A stretch of 64,000 nucleotides of DNA from Semisulcospira habei (Eukaryota > Mollusca > Gastropoda > Semisulcospiridae), in the NCBI GenBank assembly GCA_036245525.1, contig BTPG01000005.1, positions 125,623,225 to 125,687,224 on the forward strand, in the 5' to 3' direction. Below, piece after piece: positions 1 to 64,000 of this stretch. Each line of letters opens with the position of its first letter. The first letter of the stretch is position 1. The notes beneath the pieces are model-generated. The model had not been told where the DNA came from. It made no database searches and was given only the letters and a program-made list of their open reading frames with translations. The position numbers and the translations under genes are program-made.

Positions 1-2
1 AG

Positions 3-1217
3 CTGAGAGACCAGCAAGCAGGATTCAGGAAGAACCGATCATGTACAGACCAGATCGCCACTCTCCGCATCATCGTGGAACAGTCTCTGGAGTGGAGCTC
101 CCCGCTGTACGTCAACTTTGTGGATTATGAGAAAGCATTTGACAGCGTGGACCGAGAGACTCTGTGGAAACTCCTACGACACTACGGTGTACCCACAAAG
201 CTCGTCCGCCTGATCAAGAGCAGCTATGATGGCATGACATGTCGCGTGATCCACGAAGGGCAGTTCACCAGAGAGCTCCAGGTCAGAACTGGTGTCAGGC
301 AGGGGTGTCTGCTGTCTCCGTTCCTCTTCCTCCTGGCCATAGACTGGGTCATGAAGACGACCACAGAGCACAGACGAAGTGGAATACAGTGGACACTGTG
401 GACACAGCTTGACGACCTCGATTTTGCAGACGACTTGGCATTACTGTCCCACACTCATCAACAAATGCAGGACAAGACCACGAGGCTTGCCGACATCTCG
501 TCCCAAGTGGGCCTCACCATTCACAAACAGAAAACAAAGACAATGAGGCTGAACGCAACCAGGGAAGAACCAGTCTTGCTTGCTGGCACCCCGTTGGAGG
601 AGGTGGAGTCCTTCACCTATCTCGGGAGCATCATAGACAAAAAAGGCGGCACTGATGCAGATGTCAGAGCACGAATCGGTAAAGCCAGAGCAGCCTTTCT
701 CCAGTTGAAAAAAGTGTGGAGTTCCAGAGAGCTGTCACAACACACCAAAGTCCGGATTTTCAACTCCAATGTAAAAGCAGTTCTCCTATATGGAGCAGAG
801 ACATGGAGATTGACAAAAACCACAGTCAACAGAGTACAGACCTTCATGAACAGTTGCCTTATAAGAATTTTGAAAATCCACTGGCCAGAGAAGATCAGCA
901 ACGTCAGACTCTGGGAGAGAACAGAGCAGATAACAGCAGAGAATGAAATTGGGCGAAGAAGATGGGGATGGATCGGTCACAGTCTGAGAAAGCCAGCTTC
1001 CAGTATCACTAGGCAGGCATTGTCATGGAACCCCCAGGGAAAGAGGAAAAGAGGTAGGCCGAGAAACTCCTGGCGTCGAGACCTCCAAGCAGACATCAAG
1101 AGACTGGGAACCACCTGGAGTAGAATCGAAGGAGAAGCACAGGACAGGAGTTGCTGGAGGTCTCTCGTCGACAGCCTATACCCGGGTAGGGGTGACAGGC
1201 GTAAGTAAGTAAGTAAG
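3..1217 (+). mobile_element. Non-LTR retrotransposon (LINE), 3' part, runs off left edge
   Basis: The open frame 3-1208 enters the window already coding. Visible RT motifs: QQAGFRKNRSCTDQI, VDYEKAFDSVDRETLW (motif A), GVRQGCLLSPFLF (motif B) and LDFADDLALLS (catalytic FADD). The C-terminal part is typical of many invertebrate LINEs: YLGSIIDKKGG, YGAETWRLT, GHSLRK and GRPRNSWRRDLQ. The 3' end is a short TAAG tandem tail (1202-1217). The RT catalytic residues and frame are intact in the visible part, and it could be a recent copy. The clade is not certain; RTE/Proto2-like is a guess. It lies in a POMGNT1 intron, about 190 bp upstream of the membrane-anchor exon. Confidence 0.85.
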
Positions 1218-1405
1218 GTAGTGCTTGATAAGCTTTTCTTTGTTCAGCAGTTTATTTTAACTTAAACGTTACTAAACTCACTTTCATTTTTCAGCAATTT
1301 ATTTTATTTTCAGTTATGTTTTTATTTACATGATTTGGGGGGGGGGGGGGGCTTTATTACATTGCATTTTGTTTGTAATTGTCTATATATTACTTTTTTT
1401 TACAG

Positions 1406-53896
<52,491 letters not shown>

Positions 53897-53939
53897 GTAT
53901 GTGCAGTAAACTTCATTTATAGCAATTAACCCTTTTCAT

Positions 53940-54135
53940 CCTGACACATCTTTGCTTGAAATAAATTTGACTAAGATAGTTCAAGGGTGGTGCCAGAATA
54001 GCTTGGCGTCTCAGGTGCCAAGCTATTCTGGCACCACCCTTGAACTAAAATGGTTGATCTATCTTCTAATCTGTAATGTAGATTTCATAGGACAATAAGC
54101 AGATTAAAATAATTCAACCTCAGGATTTTATGGGT
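53940..54135. repeat. Hairpin family A, full copy after last POMGNT1 exon
   Basis: Arms AGTTCAAGGGTGGTGCCAGA and complement, centre GGCGTCTCAGGTGCC, outer flank AACCCTTTTCATCCTGA. It begins about 45 bp after the exon donor. Confidence 0.9.
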
Positions 54136-54304
54136 TAAGGTCGGCTGTAAAATTAAAAAATTGCATGGATACAACGGTGCATTTTCAAAGGTCCACCCAT
54201 ACTTTTTCTATGAAAACTACCCATACCATCGGCACAAATAATCCTCAGATTGAACCGCTCGTAGAGTATGCCCCAGGTACACTACTATTCAAAGGAGATG
54301 CTTA

Positions 54305-54402
54305 CCCCATTAGCAAAACGTTTTCAGGCCCACAACAGCCACATGGCTGTGCGTGGGCCCGCTGTGGCAACTGTTGGCCCGAGGACCTTTGCTTACTGGG
54401 TA
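54305..54402. repeat. Hairpin family B, copy 3
   Basis: Right arm GAGGACCTTTGCTTACTGGG is intact. The left arm retains only the GGCCCACAACAGCC half. The centre is CACATGGCTGTG. Confidence 0.8.
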
Positions 54403-55471
54403 GCATCTTATTTGAATAAAAGTATACTTTTGGTGTATACTTTCTCAACCGCCTCAAAACTTTCGCCGAGGAACTGCTGGCAGAAGAACAGGCTGGTTTC
54501 AGAGCTGGAAGAAGCACTGTAGAGCAGATTTTCAACTGCCGCATCCTGATCGAGAAACATCTGCAGCATCAGCGCGAACTCTACCACAACTTCATTGATT
54601 TCAGGAAAGCATTTGATCGCGTCTGGCACGACGGACTCTGGCAAGTCATGAGATCGTTCAACATAGAGGAGGGACTGATCCAAATGATATAAGCGCTTTA
54701 CAAGAACGCCTGCAATGTGGTTCTACTTAAAAACCAGTCGAGCGAGTTCTTCAGGATGACGATTGGTGTCCGTCAAGGTTGCCTGCTCTCTCCTGTCCTT
54801 TTCAACATATTCCTGGAGAAGATCATGCAGGAAACCCTCCACGACCACCATACTTCAATCTCTATTGGTGGCAGATCCCTGTGCAATCTCCGATTCGCAG
54901 ACGACATTGACCTCATGGCAGGCAGCAATAGTGAACTTCAAAACCTGACAAACAAACTTTCAAGTAGCGCAGGGTCTTACGGCATGGAGATCAGTACGGA
55001 TAAAAGCAAAGTGATGATCAACACCACAAGTGACAGCAGCAGCAACATCCACATGAATGGCCAGAAGCTAGAAGAGGTCAATAGCTTCAAGTACTTGGGA
55101 GCCACGTTGTCCAAAGACGGTAGTTGCACAGCAGAGATCCGTATCAGGATAGGTACAGCAACATCCGCAATGGCCAGGCTGGACAGGATCTGGCGAAGTA
55201 ACTCCATCAGCTTCACCATCAAGTACAAGTCCCTCGTAGTGTCTATTCTACTCTACGGCTGTGAGACTTGGACACTGCTTGCAGACTCAGAAAAGAAAAT
55301 CCAGGCCTTTGAGAACAAGTGCTTTGGAAGTTGCTCCGCATCTCGTACCGTGAGCACAAGACCAACGAATGGTCTTCGTCGACATAAATAGTACAAACGA
55401 GTTATCGTTCTTGAATTAGGACTAGCTGGTAAACATGGAAGCCAAGAGCAGTTGAGTACGCATCGAATTTG

Positions 55472-58222
55472 ATGCCGGAGGCAAAGAAACGGTATTTCGA
55501 AAAACTGTGCTGCATTGATGGTGTTGATCCATACGAACTTCCAAACAATTCTTGGACTTCAAATCCGGATTTTTATCCGCCTGTAGACTATGCGAGCATC
55601 GTCAACTATTTTGTGTTGGGTGTTTCTGCTTACACCTGCGATGAATTTAAAGCCTACAAGAGTCTGCAAGCGTACAAGCTTTTTGTCTCGGGCTGGGTTC
55701 GTGATATACAGATCTACAGGCCAGATGGAAGCCCAAATGTCATCATATCTGCCAAGGTTAGTTGATTTAAAGATTATTTATTTTTACGGTTATAAATCAT
55801 TTCACACTGTTTGGTAAGTGTTGGAGATATATTTATGATTATCACTCAGCATGTCACTCATGTGACTGATTTCACTGATTGTGTAGTGTTTGTTTTTGTT
55901 TTCAGTTTTGTTTATCATTCACTTGGTTTACAAACTGTAATGCTAGTACACACTAGTAGTGTAGTGAGGCTCAGGAAGTGCACTTTGTAGCTGGATTACT
56001 CATAATCATATATATAGGCTGTTTCTGTAGTTTGTGAGATTTTGCTGCATAGTGGGGATACAATAAACTAAGCCTATATTTAGACTAGAGTAAACCAACA
56101 GATTTTTAAGTAAGTGATGAAATTAGAGATTGTGCCATTTCTTCTTTCATTAGTTTTAGTACTCTGTTGCTCCACACTGACCCCATCCGGAATCCCACAA
56201 AAATGTGACTTTTCTCAACTGACAATTCATCCTAGTTTAACATAATTTAGGTTATAACCTAATCTGTAACATAAGTTAAGAAGTAAAATTTATTAATACA
56301 TAATTATGTAGACTATTAGTATTATCTGCAAGTAGACAGTAAATGTTGATGCATTTAAACAGACATTATACAAGTACAAAATGTAACTAAAAGCAGTAAA
56401 AAAAACTATTTTAATTTATATAAATTAAGATACAAATTTACTTTCAGGCATTGCACACAGCCATCCATAGACATGGCTATTAATTTTCAAGCACACATTG
56501 ACACATATTTAATATGAATTGTCATCACAATAATAAACCTACAAACTGTGAAAATAAATTAAAATTTTACATGCATGCCAATAATAGCCTATTTTAAATA
56601 CTGCTGCATGATTACAATTAATTTTTATTAACTGTTTAGAGCATGACTCTAAAGCTATGATGTATGCATAATATGTGTGTTTTACTAATTACAGGTTCTC
56701 CACTCGCAACGTTTGAACGAGAAATGTCTGCAGCCTTGGCTCATTGCTGGTGATGATGGTGGAATCCTGACAGCACACTGCACCTGCATGGCAGGAGTAG
56801 GTGAAACATGCACCCATGTCGCAGCATTGGCTTTTGCGTTGGACTCCTTCACAAGGGCGAGGGAAACAACAACTGTGACAGGTGTCCCTGCATACTGGAA
56901 AGTACCAACTGGCGTCAAGGGAGTCTTTCCTAGACCCGCATGTGACATTGACTTTTCATCGGCCAAGCAAAGGGAAAAAAATATTGAGAGCTGATTCTGC
57001 TTCTAAGACTAAGTTAAAGCCATTGCCAGAGATAGAAACACCCACAGAGGATGAAGTCAACTTGTTTTTTGAACAATTAAAATTAGGTCCTACTCCTTAC
57101 AACATCCTAAAATTAACTTCCCATAGTGATAGCAGTACAGCATTTGAGTACAGCAGTATTCCAGCAGACGAAACCATGACTTTCCAACCAGCAAATCTGA
57201 TAACACTAAGGCAGGAGAAAATGGTTGGAAAGCCATTGGTAGAGCTGCAGGAATACTGTCGTAATCTGTCTGTACACATGTCGTCATCCGAAATTGAAAA
57301 AATAGAAATGACTACAAGAGATCAGGCAGTAAATGAGACATGGTTTTCTGCCCGTGCAGGTAGAATAACAGCTTCTAATCTGCATGCCGTCTGCCACACT
57401 GATGTGAATAACCCTGCCCCTTCGCTCATTAAAAAAATATGTTACCCAGAACGTGTTGCATTCTGTAGTGAGCAGACTGATTCGGGCAAGAACAAAGAAA
57501 AGCAAGCCAAAGTGAAGTATTGCACATTGTTACAGAATGAGCATACTAATTTTTGCATGAGAGATAGCGGGCTGTACATATCACCAGAGTACCCATTTCT
57601 TGGAGCTTCTCCTGATGCGATAGTTGAGTGTGCGTGCCATGGCACTGGTTGTGTTGAGGTCAAATGTCCGTTTAAGCATAGAGATCACACTATTGACACG
57701 GCCATTCAAGATTCCAAGTTTTGCCTTAGGTGTTGTCAGGACAAAGTACTTTTAAAGGAAGACCACCCATATTATTATCAGGTGCAGGCCCATTTGTTCT
57801 CGTCAAAATTTTTATACTGTGACTTTGTGGTGTGGACATCTGTTGATATCAGCGTTCAGAGGATTTTTGCAAACCAGGTCTTATGGGACGATTTTGTTAT
57901 CAAAGCAACTGCATTATTTAAGCTGGCAATCTTGCCAGAGCTTGTTGGCAATTGGCTTGACCATAAATCTGCAGATTCTACATGTGTTCAAGAAAGCAAG
58001 CAGTGTGCACTTGCAGACCCTGGTGTGCTGTTCTGCCTATGTCGCCAACCAGAACATGGCAGGATGGTTGCTTGCGACAATTCTGATTGTCCCATTGAAT
58101 GGTTTCACTATTCATGTGTAGGAATACATAGAAAACCAAAAGGGCAGTGGCTCTGTCCAAGGTGTGCCTCTTTAGGACTTTCGTTTCCTGAGTCGATAAG
58201 CCCCAGGAAACTAAAGTCTTAG
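55472..58222 (+). pseudogene. ISL2EU YqaJ-nuclease protein with SWIM and PHD fingers, one frameshift
   Basis: Exon 1 runs 55472-55756 (MPEAKKRYFEKLCCIDG; donor GTTAGT). The intron ends ACAG at 56694 and exon 2 starts 56695. Exon 2 opens with HSQRLNEKCLQPWLIAG and a SWIM finger CTCMAGVGETCTHVAAL. A one-base shift in the A run at about 56976-56982 separates this from the 3' frame. That frame holds a YqaJ/lambda-exonuclease-like domain (WFSARAGRITASNLHAVC, EYPFLGASPDAIVEC, GCVEVKCPFK, YYYQVQAHLF). Its end is a PHD finger (FCLCRQPEHGRMVACDN, CPIEWFHYSCVG, GQWLCPRC). About 600 aa without the shift. The nuclease motif residues D, E and K are present. The shift lies in a homopolymer and could be recent or an assembly error. 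Confidence 0.85.
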
Positions 58223-59489
58223 TTTAATTTTAATCAATATGAAGAACACTGCATGCTTTCCTGTGGTATGAATTTTTCTGCAGGGCTTTTTTGTGGCCGT
58301 AGCACCCAGGGGGCAACAATATTTCTGCTTTTAAAAATAAGAAGAAGAAGAAGAAAAAAAAACTATAAAACAAATTTAAAGGTGTTCATGTAATTTATTG
58401 TTTTTATTCATTTGTTTCTTTCTTTTTCAATGTATTTATTAACAAATATTTGTATACTTATAATAACAAAACTGCAAAAAAATACATGTATTACCTACAA
58501 CAAGTAGCAGTGGATCATTAACAAATTATTTTGTCCTGAGACCATACGGAAAAAAATCGCAATGTTATGTAACCAGCTGGATAATGTGACTGCTGTGCGT
58601 TTGTTAATGAATATTGACTAATGTCGTAATGACCTATTTTGGCTAATTTATTGGCCAAGTATCATATGCCTTCCAAAGACTAAAGAGTCTCACTTGGCCT
58701 GAGTAACAAACACATTGTCAGTGTGGCAAGTGTGGCAAGCTGACAGTCAAATTGACAACATTTTGTATGACAATATGTCAATATTCAACTGCACAAATAA
58801 TTGTAAAACTGGCTAATTACAAATGTACTTTAGTAGTATTATCTTCTTTGTGTGTATGTGTCTAATATCTGAATATGTGTACATTAAAGATTCATTCATA
58901 TTAAAATTAATAATTGTCAATGAATTGATTTACTTCATTTCAACGTTTTCCATATAACTAAATATTTTGGCAACAAAAATATTCAACATTTTTACTAGGT
59001 CCAATTTAATGCAATACCAATATCTCTATCTCGTCTAGCTTCTATCTCTCTTTCTGTTTATAGCGTACATTTCCCTGCCTATATATATATATGCAGGGAA
59101 ATCTCTATTTGACCGGCTGGCGACATACATTCAATGTTCTGTTTATTTTTTTTTTTCACAAGCAGTGCAGGCACGTCCTGAGAAAGCCTTGTTGCTGTCG
59201 GGACGTTAAGCAATGTACAATCAATCAATCAATGCCACCATCGGCATTGGAAACCAGCGCTTACCCACTGCGCTACGGGCCACTGTAGCAGACAGGGGCA
59301 TTGACATTTTTGAAAGTGTAGTGCGGACCAATAACTGTATGATGTTTTCTAACAGCCTAACTCTTTCGGATGAGAGTATAAACCGAGGTCTAGTCCGAGT
59401 ACGCATGCATAAAATCAAGCTCGGACTCTTAAATAGAGTTTAATGGTTGTGCAGTGTGGGCATAACTATGCAGACATGACTTCATCGAT
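58223..59489. other. Non-coding middle of ISL2EU element with SINE-like 3' fragment
   Basis: AT-rich spacer between the two convergent genes. At about 59110-59233 it holds the last about 125 bp of the SINE-like repeat (GACCGGCTGGCGACATACAT to a CAAT tail). At 59281-59330 a piece reading GCAGACAGGGGCATTGACAT is a sense duplicate of part of the neighbouring transposase gene (the ADRGFDIFESV segment). No other gene is seen. Confidence 0.7.
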
Positions 59490-61703
<2,214 letters not shown>

Positions 61704-62288
61704 TTTTGTTATCGCGAGCGTCAAGGCCTAATCCACGAACGATAACTCCGCCTTGTAGGAAAGTGACGTCATGTCGACGAAGACCATATGTATGGAGCAC
61801 TGTCACTTCCCTGGTGGGCCCACATGAACCCCTTCTGGCAACCGTGAAACGGCGCAAGCTTGCTTGGTTTGGCCACGTGACCCGACACAACACCCTGTCC
61901 AAGACTATCCTCCAAGGCACTCTCGAAGGAAGCCGCCGGCGAGGTCGTCAGAGAAAGAGTTGGGTCGCAAACATAAAAGAATGGACCGAACTCGAGATGC
62001 CAGACTTGCTTGCCACCGCCCAAAATAGAACTCAGTGGAGAGCACTGTCTGTTGCTGCTGCCTTTCAGTCCCCCCAACACCCAGATCGGGCAAGGGACTG
62101 ATGATGATGATGATACTTTTGGTGTACGCCTCTGGGGAGTACTCTGGGTAGTTTTTATAGAAAGGTTATGGCTTAGACCTTTGAAAATGCTGCTGTAATA
62201 AATTTTGGATGTAATGACAAACAAACGCGATCTCCCTTGCATTTTGTTTAGTCGGTACTTTATTGAAATCAGTGCTATGATTTTTTTT

Positions 62289-64000
62289 GTTTCTTCAAAA
62301 ACATTACCGATGACATTACTGTCTGGAAGTGTCAACTACTTACCCAATTTTAGCCTAAGAACTTGTTGTGTTCCTACACAACCCGGGAGGCACTCGGGGA
62401 ACCCTAACTAGGGCTGAGAGTAGCCTCCCTTCCTTGCCCAAAAACGGGCATTCACCACGTGGCCCAATTACAACCAGTCATCGATACTTAGCTCTTGTGA
62501 GCAGACGTGTTTTAGCCTAGGAAATTTACCGGTTCTTAAAGGGCCGGTCGTCTTACTCTACTTATTCTTCTGGACTTCGTACGTCACTACCGGAATTCTA
62601 ACTGTTCTTCTTCCATCGGAAACTCAGTGTTTTCTTCCCGACGCTCCCTGCTGTGGTTGTGTTGTGCTCTATTCAGCGTGGATCTACTTGGGATTTTTTT
62701 TTTTTACCTTCTTCGTGTGCCTTGGACGCCATGGATGTATCTCTTCCCGTCCCCGCATCTCAGGAGAGGTAACATATTGGCCCCAGCCCTTGGCTGGCCC
62801 CGGACCGGGTGCCTGCTTCGGTTTGTGGCTTCAATTTGTGGCTACGCTTCGATCGTATAGATTCGCGCCGATCTCTCGTGTTTCGTTGGCGGGGCTTCGT
62901 CGTGCCTGCGCCCGGTCGATAGTCATGTCTGATTTATGTTACAGTAACCAAGTCCTTACTTGCCCGCAGTGCGGAGATTTCCAATGGCCTAGCGATAAGC
63001 ACAAGTTATGCCTTCCTTGTATGGGATGTGCGTCGGACCATTCTTGCGAGATTTGTGTAACCTGGCCTGAACAAGTTTGGTCCCAGTTGTGGAAATTTTA
63101 CCGGCGCGAGCGCCCGACTCCGGTTACGGACCGGCAGTCCTTTTTGGAACCCCCGACCATTCCCGGCGTTTTAACTAAACACTCTCGATCTGACCTGGGG
63201 GATCGGACGACACGTGGGACACATGAGTTTAGCTCTTCACACAGGACTGCATCTTCTGTGACTCACACTCGATCTAAGCCCGCTGACTCTTACGGAGAGA
63301 CAGCACGAGGGCAGAGTGCTCGCCATACGGTGGCAAGCCTACGGAGACGCGATTCACGCCGTCATTTGTCCGTTAGTCCTGAGAGGTCTCGCAAGGATAC
63401 ACCCGCTGACTCTTACGAAGAGACAGCACGAGGGCAGAGTGCTCGCCATACGGAGGCACGCCTACAGAGACGCGATCCACGCCGTCATTTGTCCGTCAGT
63501 CCTAAGAGGTCTCGCAAGGATACGCCCGCTGACTCTTATGGAGAGACAGCACGAGGGCAGAGTGCTCGCCATACGGAGGCAAGCCTACAGAGACGCGATC
63601 CACGCCGTCATTTGTCCGTCAGTCCTGAGAGGTCTCGCAAGGATACGCCCGCTGACTCTTACGGAGAGACAGCACTAGGGCAGAGTGCCTACCTTATGGA
63701 GGTAGGTCAGCCGAGACACGTGTCTAAACAGCGTAGGTCTTCCAACAGTCCTCACATCTCTCATTCGGCCAGCAATTCTAGATGCTTTGGCGCAGCTACT
63801 TATGATCAGAGGAAGCAACCTGATATGCTACGCAACGGCCGTCACAACTTCCAACCAGCGTCCTTCTTGTGTTCGTCTCCTTCGCGAGCTTCGGACCCGA
63901 GCTTCACCTCTTCTCAGTTACATCGTCGCAGTCGTCCGCGTCGTCGCAGTCACTCCCGTCGTCGCCGCCGCTCCCATCTTCGCAGCCGCTCCTGTTCTCG
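62289..64000 (+). mobile_element. E6: DIRS-like retrotransposon, left part only
   Basis: The left ITR starts 62289 (CATTACCGATGACATTACTG, CTAAGAACTTGTTGTGTTCC, ACCCGGGAGGCACTCGGGGA) and is close to that of E1. It follows a run of eight T. Leader, spliced gag start and open gag follow, and the element continues beyond the window. The gag frame is open as far as it can be read, so E6 is the best candidate for an intact copy. Confidence 0.9.
62731..64000 (+). CDS. E6 gag, open to window end, with 41-residue repeats
   Basis: Predicted exon 1 62731-62768 (MDVSLPVPASQE), intron 62769-62944 (GTAACA..TTACAG), exon 2 from 62945: NQVLTCPQCGDFQWPSD, HKLCLPCMGC, HSCEICVTWPEQVWSQLW and KFYRRERPTP. An unspliced start at 62925 is also in frame. 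Three full and one partial copy of a 123-bp unit (63279, 63402, 63525, 63648) encode PADSYGETARGQSARHT and RRHLSVSPERSRKDT-type repeats. The end is SR-rich (RRSHSRRRRRSHLRSRS). The product is the particle protein of the element. No stop codon is visible from 62925 to 64000. Confidence 0.82.

Noticed and set aside
1..1405. POMGNT1 first coding exon
   Set aside because: The region before the membrane-anchor exon is LINE and short intron; no fitting start codon with a phase-compatible donor was found.
63279..63690. CRISPR-like array of repeats
   Set aside because: The 123-bp units are adjacent without spacers and in frame with gag; this is a coding tandem repeat in a eukaryotic retroelement.

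Overview
This is animal (metazoan) genomic DNA, most likely from a mollusc and plausibly a gastropod. That placement is an inference from the mobile-element mix and the spliced host gene. The only clear host gene is POMGNT1 (protein O-mannose beta-1,2-N-acetylglucosaminyltransferase 1) on the + strand. Thirteen consecutive coding exons (1406-1502 up to 53768-53896) run from the Golgi membrane anchor through the stem domain into the GT13 catalytic domain. All twelve junctions agree in phase and give 431 codons. The first exon(s) lie left of the window and the C-terminal exons lie right of it.

Almost everything else is mobile DNA in POMGNT1 introns. Six DIRS-like tyrosine-recombinase retrotransposons (E1-E6, all +) dominate: E1 3839-9931; E2 12068-21435 with E3 17477-21116 nested inside; E4 38009-53601 with E5 38324-44637 nested inside; E6 62289 to beyond the window end. 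They have inverted terminal repeats, a gag with a Cys/His module and an SR-like basic region, RT, RNase H and a tyrosine recombinase. Each complete copy has lost a different internal part. E6 still has an open gag. Every copy begins directly after a TTT.

E4 also carries a SINE-like insert (46862-47339) and, inside its recombinase gene, a 4.2-kb DNA transposon (48483-52706). That transposon encodes a decayed RAG1-like transposase with both a RAG1-type N-terminal zinc module and a RAG1-like catalytic core. This is the most interesting object here. It resembles the N-RAG-TP class described from molluscs, and its two ends differ by 11 bp in spacing.

The right part (54.2-62.2 kb) is another nest: a fold-back repeat, containing a truncated LINE with a 14-bp target duplication, split by an ISL2EU-type transposon (55371-61785). 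The ISL2EU element has a SWIM/YqaJ/PHD gene on + and a two-exon THAP/DDE transposase on -. Other elements are: a 5'-truncated LINE at the left edge (3-1217); a piggyBac-type element with TTAA ends (23696-25107) holding a twin-primed LINE; a TIR element at 25474-28751 with an OTU-like ORF and about 30-bp repeated motifs; an L2/Rex-like LINE end on - (28771-29363); four copies of a SINE-like repeat; two copies of a GGCTCACGTG-ended repeat; and several families of short hairpin repeats. No rRNA, tRNA or CRISPR array was recognised.
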